This document shows positions 1 to 13,095 of a DNA stretch of 64,000 nt, piece after piece. Below the pieces are notes generated by a model. It did not search any database and had not been told where the DNA came from. It saw nothing but the letters and a program-made list of their open reading frames with translations. The stretch's first letter is position 1. Each line of letters starts with the position of its first letter. The stretch is from assembly GCA_036785705.1 (NCBI GenBank), contig JAWUZG010000032.1, positions 13,162,001 to 13,226,000 on the forward strand. The letters run 5' to 3'. This stretch comes from Acanthornis magna (taxonomy: Eukaryota; Chordata; Aves; Passeriformes; Acanthizidae). The position numbers and the translations under genes are program-made.

Positions 1-159
1 TCCAGTGTACACCAAGACATCTGCTAACATGTTCTTGATAGAAAATTACTGTTATATAAGGAAACAGTATGAAATATCTATATGCACAAGGCTTTCCTGT
101 CATTTTGTGAATATACATTTTATAGTTTCACCTTGCAAAAACAAGAAACAAAAGAACTT

Positions 160-235
160 ATATATATATGTATATCTATATATTTATATGTAAGTATATA
201 TATAATTATTATTTATATATTTATAAATAATTGAA
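160..235. repeat. AT-rich low-complexity / TA microsatellite
   Basis: Interrupted runs of TATATA with TATATTTATA-type variants. Confidence 0.8.
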
Positions 236-1968
236 ATTGCCCTGAGGCACCTACTTTTGCAGGATGTAATGAAATTAACAAGAAATACACACATAAAACC
301 CTTTGATTTCTTCCTTCAAAGCAAGAAGAGCAGGACCAGTGAAAAGGACTTGATATCCTGCCTTGTAATGTCTAAAGAGGACACAATAAACCTACACTGA
401 AATACACGTCACAAGTGAAGACGAATTTCAATAAATAAGGTTGCAGTGATGGTGTTCTAGCATTAAAAATCACCAGAAACTTTTGTAAAACACACTGTAA
501 TTGTTTTGATTTACAAACATTTCTGTAAAACATGGTTCGGCATTTCCTTTCCGACAGAGAAGATTTTAAATGGTTCAATTTCCTGCATATTACATAGCCT
601 ATGATCAATTTTTTTCCTTTCCTCAAGAAGTACAAACTTTAAAAATAAGCAAACAAATGCATAGCACAGTCACTTTGACATTCACCTGGCGAAATGCTGA
701 AACAGTACAATAGTAACTATCTCTGCTTTTAAAATCAGTTTTAGAGAAAGCATTACATTACTAAAATACATTTTTCAAATTCCCTGCATTCATATTAGAT
801 TCAAAATAAATACTTGGCAAATCTTTACTTTAGCAACATACGTATTCCTTAGCTATAAGGTTGCTACTCACTAATTTATCTGGAGAGACTTTCAAAGTTA
901 TTAATAGCTATTGATACTATTCTCAGCGCAAAGACACTTACAGTGCCAATCCAGCACATCCATCTGTCCGATTACATTTCTAAAGACACTGGAGAAACGA
1001 TGGCAACTGTTTAAAAGTGGTTCTGTGAGAGCTCTCTGCTGATCACATTTATTTTAACAGAAGTATTCTCAAAGCCCAATCTCAAGTCTAAGAAAGATTT
1101 CCTTAAACAAGTAAAATTTTAACTCCACAGTATAAGGGAGGCAAACCAGTATTGCCTAATAGAAGTACTGTTCCATGAATCACAGTTTTAATTATCTAGG
1201 AATTTCCCACATCTTCTTAATTCCATTAGCAGCATAATTGAAGGTTATGACAAAATGAAAGCACATATCATGTAAAATAATGGGTGAGAAACGTAACTTC
1301 ACACATCTTAAAATGTTTACAAAGCTCTCATGCTAGATCCCTTTACAGTACTTTTGTGTCCCCTTTTCCCCCTTTTCTTTCTGGCTACATATAAATACAC
1401 AATATACTTCTCTTCAACATTTTTATTAGAAATACTGGTTCAGTCATGTAAATATTTACAAGTGAATATAAGATTCACTCTGGCTACAAAACCACTGCAG
1501 ACTGGATCCACTGAAAGTAAACTTGAACAAGCATCTACCTGATCAGACCGTAGGCTTTTAAACTAAATTGACTAGTGCACCAGAATAATTTAAAAGTACA
1601 CTTACTGTTGGCAGTTTGTAGAGATTCCAAGAAGAATGTTCAGTCTTTGACTAACTAACACCTCAGAACAACAGCTGAAGGTGTAAACTTAGCCTTTAAA
1701 ACAGTACATGACTATATGGGCTGCACACCTTGAGACTGAAGACCGATAGAGAAGCACCACTGCAGAGTGAAAATTGAGATGCCATATATTTTTGGATTGA
1801 ACATCTATAGAATTAAAAAATTTCTATTCACTTACGTATTTTTATTTTAATAGAGCTATTCATATGGCTCAAAATTAATTTTTCTTTTAGGACTTCATTG
1901 CTTGAATTAACTTACCTGTTTTGATATTGATTATTCATTGCACAAATGACACTCTAATCCTAAATTCA

Positions 1969-2240
1969 TGGAATTATAGATCATTGAAGCTGGAGAACAC
2001 CGTCAAGATCATCGAGTCCATCCTATGACTGAACACCACCATGTCAAATAACCACAGCACTAAGTGCCATGTCCAGTCATTTGTTGAACTCCTCCAGGGA
2101 TAGTGACTCCACCACTTCCTGGGGCAGCCCATTCCAATGTCTAACCACCCTTTCAGAGAAGAAATTTTTCTTGATGTCCAACCTGAACCTCCCCTGTCAC
2201 AGCTTGGGGGCATTTCCTCTTGTCCTGCTGCTAATAATCT
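1969..2240 (-). mobile_element. CR1 LINE relic (3' end)
   Basis: The 3' CR1 end faces left (a degenerate TCATGGAATTATAGATC), followed by sequence matching the end of CR1 ORF2. The plus-strand wording CCTGGGGCAGCCCATTCCA is the CR1 segment that reads W-N-G-L-P-R-like on the minus strand. The copy is old and frameshifted. Confidence 0.8.
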
Positions 2241-3050
2241 CAGTTCATAAAGATTTTTAATGAGAAATTCTATAATAGTAGATTGAAGCTACTGCATGAA
2301 CCAAAATGACAGCCCAATAGCCTCATCCACGTTTAAATCAGAAGAAGACTGGATCTCTTCTTAGGAGGGATTGCGCAGACAGATTGCTGCAGGAAAGCAA
2401 AAGGACTGGGACACAAGAATGCCCAGCTTATACTTCTTTCTTATCTATCATACTTGGCAATGTCTGCAGTCTTCTGTCACTATGGGGATCTCTAAGGAGT
2501 CTGACAGGGTCAGAGATAACTGTACGTAACTCAGAAATAATCTAGTATCATCTACAAAACGAAGGCCATGAAGCTGCCCTTAACACATGTTTTAGCTAAG
2601 GCATCTTTCTTAGAATTTCCCATTTTAGTATAGGACACATCTTTTCAGAGGCAGAAAGCCCAGTAAAACATATTTTACAGTTTGCTGTAAAATGTTAACT
2701 AGACCCACTGCATAAAATTGCTCTCTACATCCAAAGGAATTAGGATTAATCTTTAACTAGTTATAATTTTCTTTGCTAGACCCATCATTCAAATTTTTTT
2801 CCTTCCTCAGTTGACTAGTTTTAGACAGTTATCAGATCACTCACTAGCTGACTTTTTTTTTTTAAAGTCATGGGATCATCTTCATGGCCCATCTCTGGAT
2901 ACTGTACAAACATTTAAATCACCCTTGTACTGGTTTCTCAGGAAATGGTCAAGGCCCTGCTGCTTTGTCTCACAAAAAATTCTGTATTATCAAAATGTCA
3001 CAGCATCAGTGGTGGTTATGACTGGCAAGAAAACGAAGATTTGAGTATCA

Positions 3051-3256
3051 GAGAATCATGGAACAGCCTGGGCTGGAAGAGACCTTAAAGATCATCTTGT
3101 TCCAACCACTCTGCCATGGGCAGCATACCATCAGAGGTTGCTCAGAGCTGCATCCAACCTGGCCTTGAACACTTCCAGGGATGGGGCACTCACAAGTTCT
3201 CTGGGCAACCTATTCCAGTGCCTCAACACCCTCAGAGTAAAGAATTTCCTCCCATG
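3051..3256 (-). mobile_element. CR1 LINE relic (3' end)
   Basis: It begins with AGAGAATCATGGAACAGCC. On the minus strand it encodes KFFTLRVLRHWNRLPRELV and SLEVFKARLDAAL, the C-terminus of CR1 reverse transcriptase. The frame stays open to about 3328, but the leftmost residues do not resemble CR1. Confidence 0.87.
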
Positions 3257-6200
3257 TATGTTATTGGTAAAGCGAAGGATGACATGGCATAGGATGCCAT
3301 ATGGACAAAGGTTCCCAAAACCTGCCATAAAAAAGCGTAACAGCTGACCCGGTCTAAGTTTGTTTTTTTTCTTTTTTATTAATTAATAGAACAGAACAGA
3401 GAAAGCAAGTTTATTTTGATCTTTGATTATAAATGGAAATAACTGTGTTAAGTATTTTGTCTATCCTTAAGGTTTAAATAGTCAAGAACAAACTAATTTC
3501 TTTGGGTCAAGAACAAGAGATATCACAATTTCATGGCAACGCATTGTCATTTTAACAAGCCATAAAACATAACAGTAAGGTGCAAGAATAAGAGTATTCA
3601 GCCTCAAGCGCAATGAATAATGAAAGCGCATACTCTGAAAATCAAAACAATGAAACCCACATATTCCAAGCTTGCAGACAAAGCTGTACAAAATCCTGTT
3701 GTGGTAAGAAATGAGAGATGCCTGCCCCAAAACCAAAAGGACTGCAAGCAAGACTAACAGGTACCACCTATAACCAGTTGTGGCTTTGTTTTGAATTTCA
3801 GGGATTTGTAATTGACTGCTTAGTCTTCTTAAAGATGTATATAGCAACATAAAATCAAAATGCCACACAGCTAAGTGCAACATTTCCTGCAGCTAATGAA
3901 CACCTTTGTAATATGTATGTGTTTCATAAACTCCCATTAAAGTAACAGAAATGCCTAATCCCAAATTACTGTTAAAAGGCCAGATGTATTTTAACTAGCC
4001 TTCCTGCCATTCTAACTAGCATTCTAGTCTTCTCAGGACTCCCATCACTCAGTCATTAATATCATATTGGTTTTGTGCCTGTATATAGCAATTATATGAT
4101 ACACTTGTTTCAAGACAAGGATAATAATGGAATTACTATGAAGTTCAGGAGACATGACAATTTATCATCAAGTCTCAGGACTGTCAAGTCCAAAGAGATT
4201 ACCTTGCACAAATTATATTTGATTTACCTCCTCCATTGATTACTTGTGGGGACAGTACAAATGCTCTGCTTCAAGGAATAATAAAAATACAATCCTCATA
4301 GAAGCTTACAAAAGATTTGCAAGATACAAGCCCTCGAGGCATGAAGCATTCTTCTGTTTGCCAAATCTTCGCTTCCAAACATCACAAATGCAAGATGCAT
4401 TCCCAGTGCAGTAATACCTGCATGCCTTTCCTTAAATATTGTCAGTTATGGAATAAACAGATGAAAGCAAACAAAAACCCCAACCCAGCCACACAATGTA
4501 ATTTTATAAACTAGTTGCAGACTTTATGATCCAGTCTATGTCTCTGTATTTCTAAAGCAATTAAAGTACTTTACAAAACACATTTTACATAGCTTTCCTT
4601 CTGCTGAAACTTTTATTCAACCTTCTCTGGTTTTTCCCAAAACAATTTCTCAGAGCTTAGACTGGACATGTCATTACTTCACACAAAAGAGCTGGGGTTT
4701 GGTACTATGAAAATAGTTGTAGGAGTATCAGTAAGCAGTAATACAAACACAGGATTTATGCACACTCAATGCTGCAATAACAGATTAGTCTATTGGCCCA
4801 CCCAGAGTTTTATAATGCTGAAGGGGATGATCATAGACACATTCTCCATAGACAGATATTGTTACTGGATTTCCTCAGTTTAAATGTAAATTCCTTGAAA
4901 AATGTGAAGGATTATTAACATCAGTTTAACAATAACTCTGCAAGTCTTATCCACTGTGGAGACGAGTGTTACATACTCAGCATACGTGGGACAGTAAATT
5001 CAGCACTGATACACATCTTGCTATAATGTGTTAATGTTGTGGAAGGATAGTGATGCTTAACTATATAGCAAACATAAACAACATTGCTGCTCTTGTAACA
5101 CAGTAATTTGGGGTTGCAGATGAACATTTAGAGACTTTTAAATTCAGTGCTTGAGCATGCATGAAAACCAGCAATGGCAAGTGAAATCTACCTAAGAATA
5201 ATTGCAGAAAGCTACTGGAGAAAATTTGCAAGAAGCTGCACAGAAAGCTCTCTGGTAAACTACCTGTTCTTCTTGTTTGCATTACCACAAGGATGCTCCT
5301 CATCACGTTGTTTTTACAGAAGGATGAATGAGATGGGGATTTTGTTTTGATTAAAAACTACAAAAGGACTTACTGAAATGCATTAGCTCTTCAAAGTTCA
5401 GAGGCAGAAGTAAATTTACAGTTGTGAGATACATTAGGTCTTCTGTTAGCTTAACACAAATACATCAGTCAAAGCTTCCAAGGGGAAAAAAACCTCTAAA
5501 ACATTTAGAACTTAATTCCTCAACATCTCTTTAACATCAGCAAAAACGACAAATCGGGGGTGAGGAACCAAACACCAAGAAAAGAGACTAATTTTTAAAT
5601 GCTGATTTTCAAAATATGAGCTGAATGACAAAATGTTCTTAACCCAAAAATTATGAAAATAACGATCAATGTCTGAATTTTTCATTCAGTAAGTATACAG
5701 TAGCAAAATCATCAGTTTGGAAGCTACAGAATGCCCATGCCCATATGACTGCTACAACGAAATCTTTTCACTTCTACAGTTGTGTTACCTTTTATGGTAA
5801 CACATGGCCCCCAAGCTTCTATAAGAGTTTCTGCAATAAAGTTTCTCACTCTTGATAAAAAATTCATAGATCACTGAAACCGAGATTGGACAGAGTAGAA
5901 AGAAACCTGACCTAAGTATCAAAGCATTTTGGGGTACTCTGTATGTGAGTACTTCTATTGGGCACATCTGTTCCTGGTAACCACTAAATATTAAATGCAA
6001 ACCACAGAAAACATGATTATGCAGTCTCCTATTTACAGCCCAGCTAGTCAATTTAACTACTAACTACTCTATTTTTTTCCTTACATTATCTTAAACCATT
6101 TAAAAGCAAGGTGCTACAATGATGTTCTAAGGATAGAAGGACATAAAATCATGTTAGAGAGAGAAGGCTTACTGGCTCAACAGAAAAAATGAAAGACATG

Positions 6201-6502
6201 AGTTATAAATTCCTTTTTTCCAGCAATATACTGGAAACATTTAGAAAGCAGTAAAACAATCTTTCTTACTGGTCATGACTGGGAGAAGAAAACAAGGAGA
6301 TAACATCTATAAGAAGATAAAGAGAGAAAATAGAAGAACACCATAGTCAAACACGTAAACTAAGCATAACATATGCAAGAGCTAGAAGAAGACACTTTCT
6401 GGATATAGCAGAAAGAGAACACAGGAATAGGAAAATATGATGGAAACAAACCAAGCAGTCAAGAGTTCATGATTATGCTGAAATTGGGAGTGAAACTAGG
6501 GA

Positions 6503-7351
6503 TGTGGTGGTTTGATCCTGGCTGGAGGCCAGGTACCCACCAAAGCTGCTCTATCACTCCCCTCTCAGCTGGACAGGGGACAGAAAATAGATGAAAAAGC
6601 TCATGAGTTGAGATAAGGACAGGGAGAGATCACAAACTGATTACTGTCATGGACAAAACAGATGTGACTTGGGGAAATTACCTAACTTTACTACGAATCA
6701 AAAGCTGAGTAGTATAATGACAAGTAGAACAAATCTTAAAAGCACCTTTCCCCCAAACCCTCCCTCTTTCCCAGGCTTAACTTAACTTACTGATTGTCTG
6801 CCTTCTCCCTGCCAGCAGCACAGGGAGACTGAGAACAGGGATTACAGTCAGATCATTGCATGTTGTTTCTGATGCTGCTTCTTCCTCAGGAGGAGGAGTC
6901 TTTCTCCTGCTCCCGCATGGGGTCACTCCCACAAGAGACAATCCTTCATGAACTTCTCCAGCCTGAGTCCTTCCCACAGACTGACTGCAGTTCTTCACAA
7001 ACTGATCCAGTGTGGGATCCTTCCTGACAGAGGCCTGCCCCAGCACAGGCTTCCCACAAGGTCACAGCCTTCTTAAGGCATCCACCTGCTCTGGTGTGAG
7101 GCTGCTCCCCAGGCTGCAGATGGATCTCTGCTGCCCTATGTGTCTCCACAGCCAGCAGGGCCACAGCTGCCTCACCATGGTCTTTCCCATGGGCTGCAGG
7201 GGAATCTCTGCTCTGATGCCTGGAGCACCTCCTCACCTTCCCTCACTGACTTCAGTGTCTGCAGAGTGGTTTGTCTCTTATATTCTCGTTCCTCTCTTCT
7301 CTGGCTGCAATTACTTCTGTGCCATTTTTTCTTTCATCTTAAATATATTAG
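6503..7351 (-). mobile_element. Solo LTR of an avian ERV, segment 1 (split by a CR1)
   Basis: The segment begins TGTGGTGGTTTGATCC and follows an LTR family I recall from bird genomes. It continues at about 7923 after an inserted CR1. Minus orientation is inferred because, read that way, a TATA-like TATTTAAG lies near 7340. The left flank AGGGA (6498-6502) is repeated exactly after the second segment, a 5-bp target-site duplication as expected for ERVL-type (class III) elements. No internal retroviral sequence is attached, so it is a solo LTR. Several ORFs crossing it are chance. Confidence 0.8.
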
Positions 7352-7922
7352 CGTAGAATCATAGAATGGCCTGGATTGGAAGGGGCATTAAAGATCATTC
7401 ACTTCAAACAACACTGTCATGAACAGGGATGCCTTCCACTAGACTGGGCTGCTCAGAACCCCATCTAACCTGGCCTTAAACATTTCCAGGAAGGGGGCAT
7501 CCAGAGCTTCTCTGTGCAACCTGTTCCAACATCTCACCATCCTCAGAATAAAGAATTTTTTCCTAACATTGAATCTAAACCTGCTCTCTTTCAGTTTGAA
7601 GCCATTCCCACTTATCCTATCACTACATGCCCTTGTAAAAAATTTCTCCGTTCAGATACTGGAGGGCACAACAGGGTCACCCCAAAGCCTTCTCTTTTCC
7701 AGGCTGAAAAATCCCAGTTCTCTTAGCCTTTCCTCATAAGAGAGGTGCTCTATCTCTCTAATCAACTTTGTGGCCCTGCTCTGGATTTGCTCCAACAGGT
7801 CAATGTCCCTTCTGTGCTGGGGACCCCAGAGGTGAAAGCTGTACTCAAGGTGGGGTCTCATGAGAGTGGAGGGACAGACTCACCTGCCTCAATCTGCTGG
7901 TCACACAGCTTTTGGTGGTGTG
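7352..7922 (-). mobile_element. CR1 LINE, 5'-truncated, inserted in the LTR
   Basis: The CR1 3' end is at the left (TAGAATCATAGAATGG on the plus strand). On the minus strand it encodes the typical C-terminal part of CR1 ORF2, for example RPHLEYSFHLWGPQ at about 7861-7820 and LSYEERLRELGFFSLEKRR further on. The frame then degenerates. It interrupts an LTR and is therefore the younger insertion. It is a dead 5'-truncated copy. Confidence 0.9.
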
Positions 7923-8080
7923 ATTGTTGTCACAGAGATTTTACTACCATCACTGGCTGGCTCAGCCTTGGCCAGCAGTGGGCCCATCTTGGGGTGGGCT
8001 GCCACTGGCTCTGCTGGACATGGGGGAAGCTTCTAACATAGCCCCCCAGTACCAAAACCTTGCCATGTAAACACAATATA
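7923..8080 (-). mobile_element. Solo LTR, segment 2 (continuation after the CR1 insertion)
   Basis: The sequence from GTTGTCACAGAG onward continues the same LTR family and ends at CAATATA. The terminal CA is apparently mutated to TA. The next five bases (8081-8085, AGGGA) match the duplication left of segment 1. Without the CR1 the LTR would be about 1.0 kb. Confidence 0.78.
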
Positions 8081-11000
8081 AGGGAAGAATCCCATGGTAC
8101 AAGCAGACACAATGCCACAGACAGAGTGAACACTCCAGGGCAGGAGTTAAGGATCAAACCACTGAAATTATTCAAGTGCCTAAAGAAAGAAGCTGAGTTG
8201 CAGGCACATAAGCAAAACAAAACCAAAAGCAGCTGATGCCCACAGGCATCACTATCTTGCATCAAATGCAAGCCAAACTGAGGTAGCTTATTCTCCCTCA
8301 TCTTCCATGAGAGAAAGGTAGTCTAGCTTGTGCTTATCTTGAGATCCAAGCACACACAAAGGGAGTTAATACAAACCACGCTGCACTCTATTCATCTCTA
8401 GGCTTGCCTTGCAGCTACTTACTGTTTTGCCTACAAGCTAGGGTACAGTACTCAAAACCTCAACAGGGCTAACACCTAAGTATTGCCAAGCCTGAATTTC
8501 AGAGCTGCCTTCATTTACATCCTTAAAATTCCACAAGAATTTGAAGTTCATACACTCAGAAGCACTTGAGTTTGACAACATTGAGCACAGTTGTACCCAC
8601 TTGTCACCTAAACAAGATCCAGACTGTATTCGGCATCTACATCTTAAATGAGGCGTCAGTCAGACAATCCCACTCAAAGAGTTCCTTATGAAGTGCAATG
8701 GTAGCTCCAACTTGGTTTCCAAATACAGCTTGAGAAAGAGAAGCCCTGTCATATATTTACCAGTCAGAGAAATCCTACCTTATGGATCAGATCTGTCCTT
8801 AAAATCACACTGTCAAAACTCCTGTGCTCTGGGAACACTCATATCAACACCCTTTAAAAGCCAAAGCTGTCACTTTTAATGGCCAATTCTTTTTAGATAA
8901 ATTCAACCCCATTTGCCTTACCTCAAAACACTTTTCAGTACACACAACAGCATCTTCTCCTCCCTTAGTCTTGCATCCTAGCAAATTCTTCCTCTCAAAG
9001 TCCTCTCCATATCCGTTTGAAGTCTTTTAATTCATACACCTTTCATCTAAGTTCTCTCATAATCCATCTGAATCAAATAGCTCCAAAATCCTGCCTGAAC
9101 TGGCAGAGGAAAAAGTATAGTCTTGCCTCACCCACTCCTCATGATTCCTGATATACAAGACCTTAAAAGGAACTGCATCCTATGTTCCCTAATTCCCTAA
9201 CCTTCCTCTACTAACTGTTCTTACGCAGCCTTTGACACTCTCCCCTGGTTGCCCAGGACAATATAGTGTAGCTGCCTTGAATGCCACCCCTTCTGGTCTT
9301 CCCTGTCTAGAGCCATAGCCCTGCTCCGTGCCCCTTCACCCTGAGCACAGCACAAATGCAGAGTGACTGCTATAACTGCTAGTCAAGTTACCCCAGCTAG
9401 AGACAGCTACCCACGAACAAGAGTTCAGCCATTGTGCTTCATCAGTTTACATAACCAGTGGAGTCTCCAGGATGACCACATCTGCTTCATGCCTAGGATG
9501 TGCAACTGCTCAAGAATTCTTCGCCTCTGGTTGCAGTATGTGGCTCCGAGACCACATACTGACTTGCACCTCACTAATGGCATGATGCCTCAACTGAGAA
9601 ACATGATTTGCTGAGAACTCCACAACAGCAATCTACCATGTGCTGAAATTATAAACATCTAGTCATTTGCCCTTCTGCAGCAGGTACCATGGTCATGTAA
9701 TCACCTTGGTTAAATTCTGTATAAAGCCATTTCCTAATCTTTTTCCATGGATTCTCCTTTAAGAGTATGCATAACACCTCATTTCTTTCAAAGATTTCAA
9801 GACATGCTATCTACACAGCTTTAGAATGAATTTTTGAACAACCACTTATGTTCTTGATATTTTGTCTATACATTTTCTTTTGCTTCTGCAATGCCTAAGC
9901 GTATTGAACCAGAAGTTCATATCACATCCTTACTGGTCCTCTTGGAAGGTTTTTTCTGTTTAATTTCTTTGCTGGAGCTGAGATTTGCAGATTGGCCCTG
10001 TAACTTCTTCTCCTTCATTTTAAGAAACAGAACTCTTCTACTCATAACGCAACTTCTCATCCATAGAGTTAATTTTTCTTGATGTTACTCACTCATGATT
10101 GAGTTCTCGAAACTCAGTGATCCAAGATCTCTAAGCAGACATTTCCCCTTCAGTAATGTACTTTTCTAGCTGATGTTTCCATTTCCAAAGATGCCTGGTA
10201 TCTGTTTGGCGTGATTATGTCTTTTGAGTTCTGCAATCTGATAAAATCTCCTGATGAAGAAACGGGGGTAGAATTTCCCTTAAACACCCAGCAAATTGCC
10301 TTCAATACCAACCACTGTTTTTTTCGTCAAAATAAAGTTCCTCCCTCCACTAACTAGTAATTAAATGTGAAATGAGTCTAGTAAACTGGGATGCTCCTAT
10401 GGCTCAGTCTGGTTGACAGCAGACTCATACGATCTAGTCTTTAACATTCTTTACTTTTGTAATCAATTTCTCCAAGTGCTGCTTTTGCCACAAATTTTTT
10501 TTCTTTGTCTCAGCCACAAGACAGTCAGTCTACTTACACAGCTTCTGATGTGTTTCTATGAGTCTAATCTTTGTGTTTTACCCACTCAGGGCCACAGACT
10601 AAAAAAACTGTTCCCTTGAGAAAATTTTATCTGCAAGACAAGTATTGTACCAAATCACCAAGTCAAATGCTCAGCCAGCCTTCCAAAAGTTTAGGAACAC
10701 ATTCTGCTTGGTTTCTGAGAAACAGTCTTCATGAACCTTAACCTCACCCTTCGTTCTCTCTCCCCACCATCACCCTCTGAACTTTCACTGGGATTCTACT
10801 TGCCTCCAGCTTTGGCACAAATCCTCAAATACAAGGGACTACTTGCACTCAGAGTGTTCTGCTAAGCACCTCAGGGAACTTTTCTTAAGCAGAAACATTC
10901 GGGATTCTTTGGTCATACTTGGGTTCTCCATGGGAAAAGGAACAAGTGAAGAAGAACCATGTTTTGTTCTGGTTCTGTTCCCTGAACTGAAAAAGAAAAT

Positions 11001-12530
11001 GAACCTGAACTGCCTGGGCAATTTAGAATTTGTCCCAAGATCTCCTGGCAAAAGCATTTATGACAATTGGTGCTCTCAAGGAAGCTGCTCCACTGGTTCA
11101 CTTTTTAGGCAAGCAGCTATAAGTTTCCCATCTTCTCCATCCTCACTGCCTTACACTCCTGATCCAACTGATAAATGCTACAATTGATGTTGCTCCTGAA
11201 CAAGATGCTACATAGAAGACTACCCTACCACTGAAGTGAAAGTTTGCATCTCTCTCCTTTCCTACTGATGGAAAAAGTCTGTAATCTTATTAACTGCAAC
11301 AGCTGTAAATAGTGGCTGTTCCAAAGCAGTCCCACGTGGCCTGGGATGGCCCTGACTCCTTTAAACTCTTGAGCTCCAAGAACAATCATTCTCACCCAAA
11401 GTCAATAAAGCCTTCTGTTCTTTAGCTCAGTGCAAATTAACTAGGTCCTCTAAACAAATATTTTTGTACAATGTTTCACAAATCTTTCCAAGCCACAGTC
11501 TCCTATTCCCCCTCCCCAACTGATAATGGTCGCTTTACCCAAGTTTTGAGATTTCCACACTCTTCTTTCCTGGATTGTGTCCTGAGTTATTCATCTTAAT
11601 AGTTCCCCTGGACTCAGCCTGGAACCTCCCTTAAGTCACTTGCTCAGTCATCTAATCATACCCTTAATCCCTCCTGGCAGATCTAACCCCAACCAGCTAC
11701 TCGAGCTGAGAGAAGGAAGGAAGCCCTGCCCTAGCTATTACATGGAACTGGTCCCATGCCCTTACAGAAATAAGGGCATGGAATTCCTAGATCATATTTC
11801 CTGATAGTAACTGTTCCTCTGACCACCTTTTTCTTTTTACTCCAAATGACCACTAAGAGCATGTTTTTGAGCTTTCAATCTCTTCTTGAACTTTATGGCT
11901 TCCTAAATTATGTCCTTTAGCCTTCTAGGCGAAAATATGGTTACAATGGATTTTGGGCTTTCATGAAAGAGGTCTAAAAAGTAGTCAAGCAAGGAGAGAA
12001 AAAAGTAGTTTTTGAACACATGAACAAGCAAAAGCATTAAGCTAAGGCTGAAAATGTATTTGATAATTTATATGGGGGAAAAGTCAGAACACTGCTATTA
12101 TTCCCAAATGCAAGACTTAAAAAACCAAAACCACAAACAAATCAGCTTTAGACAGCATGCTTAGTGCTAAAAGAAATTGTAACATCAACTCAAAATCCAT
12201 TTAGGCTAATCATATACTTGGTCTTTTGGGGTTTTTTTGGTCTCAGAAAAGGTCAGTTATTTTTTAAATAGCACAAAGCAGAGGAGGAAAATGATCAAAT
12301 CTTTAACATGCAAAAATAAAGCAGCACAAGACTCAGTGGGATATTCTGGCACAGTTCTACGCAAGTCTCATCACAGGAGTCTGAGGCAGCAGGAGAAAAC
12401 ACCTGCTGGCAGGACAATCCTGCTGAATATTGAGAACAGGGCTAAAGACAGATAGGTGTACAATAAAAAATGGAAGTGGGAACTGGAGAGAATAAGTGTA
12501 GGAGTAGTAGTGGGAATAAAATTTCTTCAC

Positions 12531-12715
12531 ATTTTGTTGTGTAATTTTGCTGTGTAGTAGTGTTTCAGTATGATTTATTGTGTAATGCTATTGCATAGCA
12601 TCATTTGTTGAGCAACTTTGCTGCGTGGTATAGTTTTTTATTTAATGATATTGAACATTAGGCAATGGTCTTGCATGCCATAATTTGTGTTTTCTGTTGA
12701 GCAACATCACTGTCA
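12531..12715. repeat. Degenerate tandem repeat, period about 30 bases
   Basis: Loosely repeated units contain TTGTTG(A/T)G(C/T)AA..TTGCATAGCATCATTT-like wording, for example at 12531, 12577, 12606 and 12665-12715. Units differ in length and sequence, so this is an old minisatellite or a decayed low-complexity region. Confidence 0.45.
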
Positions 12716-12780
12716 TAGCTCTTAACACAAAGGTGAATTGCCTGAATTTGTAACAGTGCTGAATTCATGATTTTAACATA

Positions 12781-13095
12781 TCATAGAATGGTTTGGGTTG
12801 GAAGGAACATTAAAGATCATCTAGTTTCAGCCACCCTGCCATTGGCAGAGACACCTTCCACTAGAATTTCAGAGCCCCATCCAACCTGGCCTTGAACAAT
12901 TCCAGAGATGGGGCATCCACAGCTTCTCTGGGCAACCTGTTCCTGTGCCTTATCACCCTTGCAGTAGAAATTTTTTCCCTAATATCTCATCTAAACCTAC
13001 TCTTTTGGTCTGAAGCTATTACCTTGTCCTATCATTACACGCCCTTATAAAAGGTCCCTCTCCCGCGCTCTTGTTGCCCCCTTTTAGGTACCGGA
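12781..13095 (-). mobile_element. CR1 LINE relic (3' end)
   Basis: The sequence begins ATCATAGAATGGTTTGGGTTGG, the CR1 3' end in reverse. It continues through the C-terminal reverse-transcriptase region (CTTCTCTGGGCAACCTGTTCC at 12922 onward) and fades out around the GGTACCGGAAGG near 13090. Confidence 0.9.

Noticed and set aside
3482..3883. 133-codon minus-strand ORF in ELOVL4 intron 1, considered as a later ELOVL4 exon
   Set aside because: It contains hydrophobic stretches but none of the elongase motifs (no HXXHH, no match to exons 2-6).
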